From JAKOUY01 sp037045185 (GTDB lineage: Bacteria; Actinomycetota; Acidimicrobiia; Acidimicrobiales; Ilumatobacteraceae): a stretch of DNA of 64,000 nt. Below are positions 46,318 to 54,708 of this stretch, piece after piece (within the stretch, counting starts at the first letter, position 1; the number at the start of each line of letters is the position of its first letter). Both the position numbers and the translations under genes were made by a program. The DNA lies in contig JBAOHQ010000004.1 of the NCBI GenBank assembly GCA_037045185.1, forward strand, positions 248,001 to 312,000, written 5' to 3'. The notes beneath the pieces are model-generated. The model did no database searches. It was not told where the DNA came from and saw nothing but the letters and a program-made list of their open reading frames with translations.

Positions 46318-46935
46318 CTACGCGTGCTTGACGCCGATGGCCTGCACCACGTCACTGGCGTCCTCGATGGCATCGATCGCCGACTCGATCGCCTCGACGA
46401 TGTTCTTCCAGCGCAGGATCTCCAGGGCGTCGTGCTGACCGCTGAACAGCTCGGCGACCACGCGCCGGTAGGTGCCGTCGGCCTCGCTCTCCAATCGCTC
46501 GATCTCGTCACCCACCTCGGCAACGCCCTTCAGGTTGTGCAGGCGTGACACCAGCACCTTGTTGGCGTCGGCGGCCCGAACCAGGAGGTTGAACTGATCG
46601 GTGACACCGGGGATCATCGTCTGCACGTTGTGCATCCGCAGGTGATCGGCCACGGCGCGCATCTCGTCGAGCACATCGTCGAGGTGGTTGGACAACTCCT
46701 GGATGTCCTCCCGATCGAACGGGGTGACGATCGAGGTCTCCAGCAGGTTGCGGATCTTCCTGGTGACCTCATCGCCGGCCCGCTCTGCGTCGAGGATGGC
46801 GGTCACACCGGCTTCGGACACCGGCAGGTTGGAGGCCAGGGCAGCAAGCGCCGCCGCGGTGGACGCGATGTAGTCGGCCTGCTGGGCGAAGAGCGGGTAG
46901 AAGGACTCGTCCCTCGGAATCAGGCGAAAGCGCAC
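46318..46935 (-). CDS. DUF47 / PhoU-like phosphate transport regulator
   Basis: 205 residues, all helical. The start RFRLIPRDESFYPLFAQQAD is the DUF47 signature, followed by the E-x3-D-x3 PhoU-type metal motifs (ILDAERAGDEVTRKI, IERLESEADGTYRRV). DUF47 proteins are encoded with Pit transporters and are thought to control their activity or expression. First gene of the phosphate operon. Confidence 0.92.
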   Translation of the reverse strand: MRFRLIPRDESFYPLFAQQADYIASTAAALAALASNLPVSEAGVTAILDAERAGDEVTRKIRNLLETSIVTPFDREDIQELSNHLDDVLDEMRAVADHLRMHNVQTMIPGVTDQFNLLVRAADANKVLVSRLHNLKGVAEVGDEIERLESEADGTYRRVVAELFSGQHDALEILRWKNIVEAIESAIDAIEDASDVVQAIGVKHA

Positions 46936-46995
46936 GGCAGGAGACTACGCGCCGGCATGAACGTCAGGAAAACGGAAGCTGAACGGAGGCTGAAC

Positions 46996-47367
46996 TCAGA
47001 CGAGTTCGATGCGCGCCATGGGGGCGTTGTCGCCCTGGCGCGGGCCGAGCTTGAGGATGCGCAGGTAGCCACCGTTGCGCTCCATGTACCGCGGGGCGAC
47101 GTCGTTGACCAGCTTGTGGGTCATCTCCTTGTCGCCCAAGTACCCCTGGATCTGGCGGATGCGGTGAACCCGCATGCTGCCTTCGTCCTGGGCCTTCTTG
47201 GCCTTGGTAATCAGCTTCTCGGCGATCGGGCGCAGGGCCTTGGCCTTGGCCTCGGTGGTCACGATCACCTCAGCGGCGAACAGTGACGCGGCCAGGTTGG
47301 CCATCATCAGTTTCTGGTGTGCGGCGTCGCCACCGAAGTTGCGGGCACGGCGTGGAGTTGCAGGCAT
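46996..47367 (-). CDS. rplQ: 50S ribosomal protein bL17
   Basis: 123 residues with the bL17 pattern: DAAHQKLMMANLAASLFAAE, TTEAKAKALRPIAEKLITKA, and the C-terminal GGYLRILKLGPRQGDNAPMA. Last gene of the infA-rpoA operon. In most actinobacteria truA would follow directly; here the phosphate operon and, 38 kb on, the end of the eCIS island intervene. Confidence 0.97.
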   Translation of the reverse strand: MPATPRRARNFGGDAAHQKLMMANLAASLFAAEVIVTTEAKAKALRPIAEKLITKAKKAQDEGSMRVHRIRQIQGYLGDKEMTHKLVNDVAPRYMERNGGYLRILKLGPRQGDNAPMARIELV

Positions 47368-47394
47368 GGTCGTTCTTCTTCTTTCTCAGCCCGC

Positions 47395-48327
47395 TCAGCC
47401 GCGCAGCGTGAGGCCGCGCTCGTCGAGCTTCTGCTTGACCTCGTCCAGGCTCTTCTGCCCGAAGTTGGTGATGTTCAGCAGGTCGTCTTCGGTCTTGGTG
47501 AGCAACTCGCCCACCGTGTTCACCTGGGCCCGCTTGAGGCAGTTCCGCGGACGCTCGGACAGGTCGAGGTCCTCGATCGGCAGGTCCAGGTCCGGGCTGC
47601 TCACGGCAGCGTTGGTGACCTCGCCCAGCTCCAGGCCCTGGGGCTCGTCGGAGAGGTTGGCCACCAGGTCCACCAGGCTGCGCAGCGTGGCGCCGGCCGA
47701 GGCCAGCGCTTCGCGCGGCGTGATCGAGCCGTCGGTCTCGATGTCGATGACCAGACGCTCGAAGTTGGTGCTCTGCTCCACACGGGTGGGCTCGATCTCG
47801 AACATCACCCGGCGCACCGGGGAGAAGATGGCGTCGATCGGCACGACGCCGATCGTGCGGTTCTGGGTCTCCCGGTCGCTGGAGAGGTACCCCCGGCCAC
47901 GGCCCACGGTGAGGTCCACGGCGAGGCGGCCCTTGCTGTTCAGCGTGGCGATGTGCAGGTCACCGTTGAGGATCTCGATGTCGGCCGGGCACTTGATGTC
48001 GGAGGCCTTGATCTCGGCCGGGCCACGCACGTCGAGACGGAGGACGACGTCCTCGTCGGCGGTGGAGGTGAGCACGATGTCCTTGATGTTCAAGATGACG
48101 TCGGTGACGTCCTCGGCGACACCCTGGATGGTGTCGAACTCATGCAGGGCCTCGTCGAAGCGGACCGCCGTGATGGCCGCGCCGGGGATGCTGGACAGCA
48201 GCGTGCGCCGCAGGGAGTTGCCGATGGTGTGGCCGAAGCCCGGCTCCAGCGGGCCGACAGCAAAGCGCTGCCGAGTGGGGTGATCCTCGCCGAGAGCTTC
48301 GACGGTGGGGCGCTGGATGACAAGCAT
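47395..48327 (-). CDS. rpoA: RNA polymerase alpha subunit
   Basis: 310 residues. The N-terminal dimerisation domain has FAVGPLEPGFGHTIGNSLRR and TLLSSIPGAAITAVRFD. The C-terminal domain has ERPRNCLKRAQVNTVGELLT, the UP-element/activator-contacting region, and NFGQKSLDEVKQKL. Complete and of normal length. Follows rpsD by 48 bases. Confidence 0.98.
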   Translation of the reverse strand: MLVIQRPTVEALGEDHPTRQRFAVGPLEPGFGHTIGNSLRRTLLSSIPGAAITAVRFDEALHEFDTIQGVAEDVTDVILNIKDIVLTSTADEDVVLRLDVRGPAEIKASDIKCPADIEILNGDLHIATLNSKGRLAVDLTVGRGRGYLSSDRETQNRTIGVVPIDAIFSPVRRVMFEIEPTRVEQSTNFERLVIDIETDGSITPREALASAGATLRSLVDLVANLSDEPQGLELGEVTNAAVSSPDLDLPIEDLDLSERPRNCLKRAQVNTVGELLTKTEDDLLNITNFGQKSLDEVKQKLDERGLTLRG

Positions 48328-48375
48328 GGTGCTTCCTCTGGTACCTGGTGACGTGACGATGACTTCGAGAGACGA

Positions 48376-48993
48376 TTACTTCGAGTAGAGCTCGACGATG
48401 AGCGACTCACGCACGGGCACGTCGATGTGCTCACGCTGCGGGAGATCGCGCACAGTGACCTGCTTGCCGCCGTCGCCGGTCTCCAACCAGCCGACGACCG
48501 AACGGTCGAGCACGTCGATGTTGTGCTGGATGACGATCATCGCCCGGCCCTTGGGGGACAGGCTGATGACCTCACCCTTGCGGACTCGGTAGCTGGGGAT
48601 GTTGACCCGCTTGCCGTTGACCTGGATGAGCCCGTGGCTGACGAACTGGCGGGCCTGCGGGCGGGTGCTGGCCCAGCCGGCGCGGTAGACGATGTTGTCC
48701 AGACGCTGCTCGAGCAGGCGCAGCAGGTTCTCGCCGGTGGGGCCCTGCAGGCGCACGGCCTCTTCGTAGGTGTTGCGGAACTGACGCTCCAGCACACCGT
48801 AGATGTACTTGGCCTTCTGCTTCTCCTGCAGCTGGGCCAGGTACTCACTGCCGGCGTTGCGGCGGCGGGTGCGCCCGTGGGCGCCGGGCGGGAATGGGCG
48901 GCGCTCCAGGGCCTTGCGGCCCTTTTCGTTCTCGAAGATGTTGGTGCCCAGGCGGCGGCTGACGCGCACCTTGGGGCCGGTGTAACGAGCCAT
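48376..48993 (-). CDS. rpsD: 30S ribosomal protein uS4
   Basis: 205 residues with the uS4 features RRLGTNIFENEKGRKALERR, LQEKQKAKYIYGVLERQFRN, and the S4 RNA-binding domain (LEQRLDNIVYRAGWASTRPQ, ARQFVSHGLIQVNGKRVNIP). No N-terminal zinc Cys cluster, so this is the Cys-free type. An assembly initiator of the 30S subunit. Confidence 0.98.
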   Translation of the reverse strand: MARYTGPKVRVSRRLGTNIFENEKGRKALERRPFPPGAHGRTRRRNAGSEYLAQLQEKQKAKYIYGVLERQFRNTYEEAVRLQGPTGENLLRLLEQRLDNIVYRAGWASTRPQARQFVSHGLIQVNGKRVNIPSYRVRKGEVISLSPKGRAMIVIQHNIDVLDRSVVGWLETGDGGKQVTVRDLPQREHIDVPVRESLIVELYSK

Positions 48994-48995
48994 GA

Positions 48996-49394
48996 TCAGG
49001 TCCTACGGCGCTTCGGCTGACGGCAGCCGTTGTGGGGGACGGGGGTGACATCCTTGATCGAGGTGACCTCGATCCCGGTGTTCTGAATGCTGCGGACGGC
49101 GGTGTCGCGGCCGGAGCCCGGCCCCTTCACCTGCACCTCGACACGGCGCAGGCCGTGCTCCATCGCCGCCCGAGCGGCCTTCTCGGCTGCGGTCTGGGCG
49201 GCGAACGGGGTGCTCTTGCGCGAGCCCTTGAAGCCGACGCCACCAGCCGACGCCCACGAGATCACGTTGCCCTCGGTATCGGTGATCGACACGATCGTGT
49301 TGTTGAACGAGCTCTTGATGTGCACGACGCCAACGGAGACGTTCTTCCGCTCACGCTTGCGGGGGCGACGACCGCCCGGCTTCGGCTTGGCCAT
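48996..49394 (-). CDS. rpsK: 30S ribosomal protein uS11
   Basis: 132 residues: basic N-terminus RRPRKRERKNVSVGVVHIKS, then SFNNTIVSITD, SAGGVGFKGSRKSTPFAAQ and GPGSGRDTAVRSIQNTGIEV. Standard uS11 of the 30S platform. Its ATG overlaps the rpsM stop by one base. Confidence 0.98.
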   Translation of the reverse strand: MAKPKPGGRRPRKRERKNVSVGVVHIKSSFNNTIVSITDTEGNVISWASAGGVGFKGSRKSTPFAAQTAAEKAARAAMEHGLRRVEVQVKGPGSGRDTAVRSIQNTGIEVTSIKDVTPVPHNGCRQPKRRRT

Positions 49395-49774
49395 TACTTC
49401 CTCACAGCCTTCTTCTTGTTGGCGACGGTCTTCTTCGGGCCCTTACGGGTACGGGCGTTGGTGTGGGTGCGCTGGCCGCGGACCGGCAGGCCCTTGCGGT
49501 GGCGGACGCCCTGGTAGCACTGGATCTCGATCTTCCGCTTGATGTCCTGGGCCACGTCGCGGCGCAGGTCACCCTCGACGGTGAGGTTGGCGTCCACCCA
49601 CTGGCGGATGCGGTTGACCTCTTCTTCGGTCAGGTCACGCACGCGCTGGTCGGCATCGAGGCCGGTCTCGGCGCAGATCTTCTGAGCCGTCGGCTTGCCA
49701 ATGCCGAAGATGTAGGTGAGGGCGATCTCCAACCGCTTCTCGCGGGGGATGTCAACGCCGGAAATACGAGCCAT
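49394..49774 (-). CDS. rpsM: 30S ribosomal protein uS13
   Basis: 126 residues: MARISGVDIPREKRLEIALT, YIFGIGKPTAQKI, and the C-terminal GLPVRGQRTHTNARTRKGPK with a lysine-rich tail that reaches the P site. Complete and standard. Confidence 0.98.
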   Translation of the reverse strand: MARISGVDIPREKRLEIALTYIFGIGKPTAQKICAETGLDADQRVRDLTEEEVNRIRQWVDANLTVEGDLRRDVAQDIKRKIEIQCYQGVRHRKGLPVRGQRTHTNARTRKGPKKTVANKKKAVRK

Positions 49775-49796
49775 GGGAAACCTTGCGTGCCTTTTC

Positions 49797-49910
49797 TCAG
49801 CCCTGACGCTGCTTGTGCCGGGGGTTATCGCAGATGACCATGACGCGACCGTGCCGCCGAATCACTTTGCACTTGTCACAGATTTTCTTCACGCTGGGAC
49901 GGACCTTCAT
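49797..49910 (-). CDS. rpmJ: 50S ribosomal protein bL36
   Basis: 37 residues (MKVRPSVKKICDKCKVIRRH, then GRVMVICDNPRHKQRQG). It keeps the zinc ribbon ligands C11, C14, C27 and H32, so it is the zinc-binding (C+) form. Between infA and rpsM, as usual. Confidence 0.96.
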   Translation of the reverse strand: MKVRPSVKKICDKCKVIRRHGRVMVICDNPRHKQRQG

Positions 49911-49922
49911 GGTTCTCTCTGA

Positions 49923-50147
49923 TCACTTGTATCGATACGTAATCCGACCTCGGGTGAGGTCGTACGGAGTGAGCTCTACCTGGACCTTGTCGCCTGGGAG
50001 AATGCGGATGTAGTGCATGCGCATCTTCCCGGAGATATGCGCCAACACCCTGTGTCCGTTTTCGAGCTCGACACGGAACATGGCGTTGGGCAGACTCTCC
50101 TGAATCGTGCCTTCGAGCACGATGGCGTCATCTTTGGGCTTCGGCAG
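49923..50147 (-). CDS. infA: Translation initiation factor IF-1, probable CTG start
   Basis: 74 residues of the IF-1 OB fold: KPKDDAIVLEGTIQESLPNA, ELENGHRVLAHISGKMRMHY, then IRILPGDKVQVELTPYDLTR and GRITYRYK. Homologues begin right before this sequence, but no ATG, GTG or TTG lies there. A CTG codon does, exactly 5 bases after a strong AGGAGG (50153-50158 as cctcct on the plus strand). The only upstream in-frame ATG (50225) lies inside the predicted -10 element and would add 26 unlike residues. The CTG is therefore chosen. Confidence 0.9.
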   Translation of the reverse strand: MPKPKDDAIVLEGTIQESLPNAMFRVELENGHRVLAHISGKMRMHYIRILPGDKVQVELTPYDLTRGRITYRYK

Positions 50148-50224
50148 AGGGGCCTCCTCGAACGGTGGGGTAGGGGCCGAGGTGGAGGATGCGCACGCGC
50201 AACTGCCTCCAAGGCCGAGGAGCA

Positions 50225-50254
50225 ATGCTAGCGGCCGGGATCGGCAAACGCCAA
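50225..50254 (-). promoter_or_regulatory. Predicted promoter of the infA-rpmJ-rpsM-rpsK-rpsD-rpoA-rplQ operon
   Basis: Minus strand TTGGCG (50254-50249), 18 bases, TAGCAT (50230-50225). Predicted leader of about 70 bases before the infA CTG. By inspection. The remaining stretch to the aldehyde dehydrogenase stop (50255-50417) holds nothing else I can support. Confidence 0.5.
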
Positions 50255-50417
50255 TGGCCCGCGACGATTCCCTACCGATCGTCCCGGCACCGCCCGAACC
50301 CTAGCAACCCGCCCTCGCCGGGTCACGGATTTCCTGCACCCCCCTCCGGTCCGTGAGCCCCGGGCGTCCCCCGGCGTCCCGCTGCTCACGGATGGGGTGG
50401 GAAGGCGCCGGCGGGTG

Positions 50418-51899
50418 TCAGGCGACGGTCCAGCGGTCGTGGTTGGTGCAGGTGTTCTTGACGTCGCAGTAGAAGTCGAAGCTCCACGTGCCACCCTCCC
50501 GACCCACGCCGCTGTGGCGGCTGCCGCCGAACGGGGCGCGCAGGTCACGGACGAAGAAGCAGTTGACCCACAACGTGCCGGCGACGAGTTGGGCGCTGAC
50601 GCGCTCGGCGTGGGCCTGGTCACCGGTGAACAGCACGCCGGCCAGGCCGAACTCGGTGCCGTTGGCCAGGGCGATCGCCTCGTCCTCGGTGTCGAAGGTC
50701 TGCAACGTCAGCACCGGACCGAAGACCTCTTGGGTCAGGATCTCGCTGCCCGGCCTGGCGCCGACGAACAGGGTGGGCCGGTAGTACAGGCCGCCGAGAT
50801 CCGTGTTCGGGCCGCCACCGATCACGGCCTGGGCACCGTCGGCCTTGGCCCGCTGGACGAAGCCGTCGATGCGCTCGAAGTGCTCACGGCTGACGTTCGG
50901 GCCGATGTCGGTGGCGAGATCTCGCGGGTCTCCCTGGCGCAGGGTTGCCGCCCTGGCGACGAAGCGGTCGAGGAACTCGTCACGGATGCTGGCCTCGACC
51001 AGCAGGCGCACGCCCGCCAGGCAGACCTGGCCGGCGTTGTCGTACTGCTCCACGGCGTTGGCCACGGCCGAGTCGAGGTCGGCATCGGCGAACACGATCA
51101 TCGGGCTCTTGCCGCCCAGCTCGAAGCTGCACGGCGTGAGGTTGGACGCTGCCGAGGCGGCAATCAGCCGGGCGGTGGGCACGGAGCCGGTGAAGCTGAT
51201 CCGGCTCACGTCGGGGTGCCCGGTCAACGCCGGACCGACGTCTTCGCCAGAGCCCTGCACCACGTTGAACACACCGGGCGCGAGACCGGCCTGTGCCGTG
51301 ATCTCGGCGAGGACGCCGGCGGTCAACGGGCTCCACTCGGCCGGCTTCAGCACCACCGTGCACCCGGCGGCCAGGGCCGGGGCCACCTTCCAGGTGGCCA
51401 GCATCAGCGGGGCGTTCCACGGCGTGATCAGGACGGCCACACCGCTGGGATCCCACGACACATGGTTGGTGTGGCCGCGCGTCTCGAACGGCGGGTGACG
51501 GAGATCGTTGACCAGGTAGTCGGCGAAGAAGCGGAAGTTGTGAGCGACGCGTGGCATGACGCCGCGCAGGTGGCTGCGCAGGAGGGCGCCGTTGTCGGTG
51601 GTCTCGACGATGGCCAGTTCGTCGATGCGCTGCTCGACCAGCTCGGCGATGCGGTGCAGCACCGCGGCCCGCTCGGCTGGGGTGGTGGACGCCCACGCCG
51701 GGAACGCCGCCTTCGCCGCGGCCACGGCGGCGTCGGCCTCGGCGGTACCACCCCGCGCCACCTGGCCGATCACGGACTCGTCGATGGGTGAGATGTCGTC
51801 GAAGGTGGCCGGCTGGGAGACCGACGGCACCCACTCGCCCCCGATCCAGTGATCGGTGGGGACGGCGTGCCCCGCTACGTCGACACGGTGCTGTGGCAT
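50418..51899 (-). CDS. NAD-dependent (semi)aldehyde dehydrogenase, HpaE/DmpC-like
   Basis: 493 residues of the aldehyde dehydrogenase superfamily: ITPWNAPLMLATWKVAPALA, VVLKPAEWSP (cofactor Lys), FTGSV, the catalytic Glu in FELGGKSP, the catalytic Cys in NAGQVCLAGVRLLVE, and EVFGPVL. The N-terminus (HWIGGEWVPSVSQPATFDDI) and tail (SGVGREGGTWSFDFYCDVKN) resemble 5-carboxymethyl-2-hydroxymuconate or 2-hydroxymuconate semialdehyde dehydrogenases. That matches the extradiol dioxygenase at 59988. The ATG at 51899 is chosen because the upstream in-frame ATG (51932) lies inside the putative operator. Confidence 0.88.
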   Translation of the reverse strand: MPQHRVDVAGHAVPTDHWIGGEWVPSVSQPATFDDISPIDESVIGQVARGGTAEADAAVAAAKAAFPAWASTTPAERAAVLHRIAELVEQRIDELAIVETTDNGALLRSHLRGVMPRVAHNFRFFADYLVNDLRHPPFETRGHTNHVSWDPSGVAVLITPWNAPLMLATWKVAPALAAGCTVVLKPAEWSPLTAGVLAEITAQAGLAPGVFNVVQGSGEDVGPALTGHPDVSRISFTGSVPTARLIAASAASNLTPCSFELGGKSPMIVFADADLDSAVANAVEQYDNAGQVCLAGVRLLVEASIRDEFLDRFVARAATLRQGDPRDLATDIGPNVSREHFERIDGFVQRAKADGAQAVIGGGPNTDLGGLYYRPTLFVGARPGSEILTQEVFGPVLTLQTFDTEDEAIALANGTEFGLAGVLFTGDQAHAERVSAQLVAGTLWVNCFFVRDLRAPFGGSRHSGVGREGGTWSFDFYCDVKNTCTNHDRWTVA

Positions 51900-51915
51900 G
51901 GAAGTCCGATCTGGG

Positions 51916-51940
51916 TGATTGTTCGTATCCAAACGATACG
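51916..51940. promoter_or_regulatory. Putative MarR operator between dehydrogenase and regulator
   Basis: GATTGTTCGT, 2 bases, CCAAACGATA. The right half is identical to the perfect operator at 59950 and the left half matches 7 of 10. It lies 17 bases upstream of the dehydrogenase start, in the divergent gap with the MarR gene, where it could control both. Confidence 0.55.
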
Positions 51941-52047
51941 CGAGCCCAGCGGCCAGACCTTGCGGATGAAGTCGTACAGGTCGATCGACACGGCGCCGGT
52001 TGTCTGGTCACGGACGATTCCGCGCCGGTAGCGGTACTGTCGGCGCG

Positions 52048-52563
52048 GTGGCCTCTCCGTTCTCCACCGACGACGATGCCGTGCTTCGCCAGGTTGAGCG
52101 TGACGTCGCCACCGCGTTCGCCGGCAAGCCGTTCGACTTCGCCGCGCTCCTCGCTGTGTCAAACATCTTCCGGGTCGCCACGGCGGTGCGCCACCACATG
52201 GAACGGTTCGTGCTCAAGGACCATGCCCTTGGTTGGAGCGCGTTCGTCGTGCTGTTCGTCCTGCGCGTCTGGGGACCGCGCGAGCCCCACGAGCTGGCCG
52301 TCGAAGCGGGGGTCACGCCCGGCACGCTGACCGGCGTGCTGTCGACACTGGAGCGCCGAGGGCTGGCCGAGCGCCGCTCCCATGCTACCGATGGACGCCG
52401 CCTGCAGGTGCGCCTGACCCGCGCCGGGCGGCGCGCCGTCGACCAGATCATGCCGGTCTTCAACCAGCACGAGTCGCAGGTCACCGCCAACCTCACCGAC
52501 GCCGAACGAGCCCAGCTGTCCTCGATGCTCCGCGCCATCCTGCGCACCCTGGACGAGGACTGA
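52048..52563 (+). CDS. MarR-family transcriptional regulator (HpaR-like)
   Basis: 171 residues. Winged-helix MarR domain: HMERFVLKDHALGWSAFVVL, PHELAVEAGVTPGTLTGVLS (recognition helix), TLERRGLAERRSHATDGRRL (wing), QVRLTRAGRRAVDQIM. Divergent from a semialdehyde dehydrogenase, the arrangement seen for regulators of homoprotocatechuate-type pathways. Start at GTG (VASPFSTDD); there is no ribosome site, and the tagcggtactgt upstream could be a -10 for a leaderless message. An in-frame ATG at 52000 is an alternative. Confidence 0.85.
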   Translation: MASPFSTDDDAVLRQVERDVATAFAGKPFDFAALLAVSNIFRVATAVRHHMERFVLKDHALGWSAFVVLFVLRVWGPREPHELAVEAGVTPGTLTGVLSTLERRGLAERRSHATDGRRLQVRLTRAGRRAVDQIMPVFNQHESQVTANLTDAERAQLSSMLRAILRTLDED

Positions 52564-52579
52564 ACCCACAGGAGATCCG

Positions 52580-52948
52580 ATGCCGACCCCGAACCCAGTT
52601 CCTCGTCTTCCCGACGATCTCGACTACGTACGCACCACCGACGTGTTCGACAACACCACCGTGCCCGCCGGCCTGCTGCGCGCCCACCGTGTCGCCGACG
52701 GGGTGTGGGGACGCCTGGTCGTGCACACCGGCACCGTGACGTTCGTGTTCGAGGACGAGCCCGACCGGCCCATCGCCGTCCCCGCCGGTGAGGCCCAGGC
52801 GATCCCGCCCGGCCGCCATCATCACGTCGAACTCGGCGGGCCGGCGACCTTCGCCGTCGAGTTCCATCGCCTGCGCACCTCGCCCACCCCCACCCCCGGC
52901 ACCGAGAGCACGGCGCTCTCCCCCACCGACCCGGCTGCCGAGCACTGA
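52580..52948 (+). CDS. DUF1971 (TehB N-terminal-like cupin) protein
   Basis: 122 residues. YVRTTDVFDNTTVPAGLLRA, then HRVADGVWGRLVVHTGTVTF and the metal-binding-like PPGRHHHVEL are the DUF1971 pattern, a small cupin found alone or at the N-terminus of TehB tellurite-resistance methyltransferases. The C-terminal 25 residues are Pro/Thr-rich and disordered. It follows the MarR gene by 16 bases with AGGAG upstream, so it is probably co-transcribed. Substrate unknown. Confidence 0.75.
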   Translation: MPTPNPVPRLPDDLDYVRTTDVFDNTTVPAGLLRAHRVADGVWGRLVVHTGTVTFVFEDEPDRPIAVPAGEAQAIPPGRHHHVELGGPATFAVEFHRLRTSPTPTPGTESTALSPTDPAAEH

Positions 52949-52974
52949 CCCAGATACTCCGCTCGACAACGCGA

Positions 52975-53017
52975 GCCGCCGCGCCCCAAGCCCGGCGGAG
53001 ACTGGGGGCGCGGCGGC
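52975..53017. terminator. GC-rich bidirectional hairpin between convergent genes
   Basis: gccgccgcgcccc (52975-52987) and ggggcgcggcggc (53005-53017) are exact complements, a 13-bp stem with a 17-base loop. No U tract. Placed between the DUF1971 stop and the converging subtilase stop. Confidence 0.65.
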
Positions 53018-53045
53018 GATCGTTGGGCCACCTCGTGACGCGGTA

Positions 53046-54620
53046 TCACGTCATGGTGACCACACCCTGCAGAGCGACAACGGAGCCGTCGCCCAGCTGC
53101 GATCCGTCGGCGATGGCGGCGGCCACCACGGCGGCGGCGAAGGAACTGCCGCTCCACCCGGTGGCGGTGCCGTCGTCCTTGCGGACCCCGACGAGACCTT
53201 CACCAATGGCCGAGAAGTGGCCCTCGTTGGAGAACGCCGAGCGGCTGCCTGCGGGGTCCACCGACTGCACGTCGTACAGCGCGCCCGGGGTGCAGGTGAC
53301 CGGTGCGGCGCACAGCGTCGGCTCGAAGGCCGGCTCGGTCAGCTTGCCGAATGCCCGGGGCATCTGGGCGGGCAGGAACGGCGGATACGGGCCGGGCTCG
53401 TCGGCCAGATGGTTGCCCACCGCGGCGCTGGCCGGCTTGCCGCCGCTGACCGAGTACCACTCGATCATCGCCGCCTGGGTCACCAGCCCGGAGGTGGCCA
53501 GCGGGCAGGCGTACGAGCCCACCGACACGTTGAGGGCGTCGAAGGCCACCGTGGTCCCCACCAGCCGGCGCATCGCCAGCCAGAGCTGCAGCTCGTCGGA
53601 GCCGTCGGTCAGCACGCTGGGCGAGGGCCGCTTGGCGTCGCCGACGAATTCGTCGAGGGCCACCGGGGTCACCCCAGCCACCGTGATCTGGCTGTTCGGG
53701 CGCTGCTGGGCGATGACGGTGGCGACGAACTTGCCGTGGCCGCGCATCGCCTCGGAGGTCTCGTCGCCGTCCAGTCCGGTGGCCGGCTTGATCCGCAGCT
53801 TCATCCAGTCCGGGTCGCCGGCGCCGGCGTTGAATCCGGTGTCGATCACCGCGATCTGCTTGGGCGAATCCAGCCCGCCGTCGACCGTCGGTGCCGGCGA
53901 GCCGAGATCGGTCGGCGGGTTGGCCGACGAGTAGCTCCAGTGCCCGGCGGGGATCACCAGCGACACCGGTGCGGCCACGACGCCCTGCTCGCCCAGCGTG
54001 GCGGCCAGACGCAGCGGATCGGTCCCGTCGGCAACGACGTACGGGAACAGGTGGGCCTCGTGCATGGCGGCCAGAGCGGAGTCGTCGAGGTTGGCGACAT
54101 CGTCAGCCGTCGGTTCGGCCAGGCCCAATTCGCCCGCCTGAGCCGACAGGTCGGCTGTGGCCACCACGAGGTCCTTGCGGTACACACATTGCGGCTCCGA
54201 GCCCAGATCGAACGGTGGCACCGTGCTCGTCGGGGGTGGCGCCGCCGGCTGCGTCGGTTCGGGCGCGGTCGGGGCCGTCGTGGTCGTCGTGGTGGTGGGT
54301 TTCGGAATCGTCACGATCGTGATCGGCGGCTTGGGGATCGTGAAGGTCGGCTTGGGGATCGTCACGATCGTGATCGGCGGCTTGGGGATCGTGAAGGTCG
54401 GCTTGGGGATCGTCACGATCGTGATCGGCGGCTTGACGATGGTGAACGATGGCTTGACGATCGTGAAGCTCGGCAGGGTGATCAGCTGCGGGTCGGCGGC
54501 CGCCTCGGCGGTGGCCAACTGCGGGGCGGACTCGGCGCTGGCCATGGAACGGGCAGCACCGACGACGCACCCACTGACCAGGATGCTCGCAGTGACGGCG
54601 ATGCGAGAGGTGAAGGACAC
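53046..54620 (-). CDS. Secreted S8 (subtilase-like) serine peptidase 1
   Basis: 524 residues. A signal peptide (RIAVTASILVSGCVVGAARS) is followed by a low-complexity linker of 17-residue repeats (TIPKPTFTIPKPPITIV) and a Thr/Pro stretch. The catalytic domain has Asp in QIAVIDTGF, His in RGHGKFVATVIA, oxyanion Asn in SAAVGNHLAD and Ser in WSGSSFAAAVVAAA, so the full triad is present. The His motif is HGK rather than the usual HGT. A CVYRKDLVVATADLSAQ prodomain-like region precedes it. A paralogue at 57268 shares the whole domain plan. Divergent from the CHAT gene, 88 bases apart. Likely exported protease of the CHAT module. Confidence 0.85.
   Translation of the reverse strand: MSFTSRIAVTASILVSGCVVGAARSMASAESAPQLATAEAAADPQLITLPSFTIVKPSFTIVKPPITIVTIPKPTFTIPKPPITIVTIPKPTFTIPKPPITIVTIPKPTTTTTTTAPTAPEPTQPAAPPPTSTVPPFDLGSEPQCVYRKDLVVATADLSAQAGELGLAEPTADDVANLDDSALAAMHEAHLFPYVVADGTDPLRLAATLGEQGVVAAPVSLVIPAGHWSYSSANPPTDLGSPAPTVDGGLDSPKQIAVIDTGFNAGAGDPDWMKLRIKPATGLDGDETSEAMRGHGKFVATVIAQQRPNSQITVAGVTPVALDEFVGDAKRPSPSVLTDGSDELQLWLAMRRLVGTTVAFDALNVSVGSYACPLATSGLVTQAAMIEWYSVSGGKPASAAVGNHLADEPGPYPPFLPAQMPRAFGKLTEPAFEPTLCAAPVTCTPGALYDVQSVDPAGSRSAFSNEGHFSAIGEGLVGVRKDDGTATGWSGSSFAAAVVAAAIADGSQLGDGSVVALQGVVTMT
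54307..54435 (-). repeat. 51-bp tandem repeat in the subtilase linker
   Basis: Units start at 54307, 54358 and 54409 (exact 51-bp spacing, about 2.5 copies) and contain atcgtcacgatcgtgatcgg. They encode the 17-residue Thr/Ile/Pro/Lys linker repeat. Confidence 0.95.
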
Positions 54621-54708
54621 GGGTTGCTCCAGTCGTGGGATGGATGTCTGCTACGGGACACGGGAACGACCCTCAGAACCGGGCGGTGATACGCGAGAAT
54701 GCGCGGCG

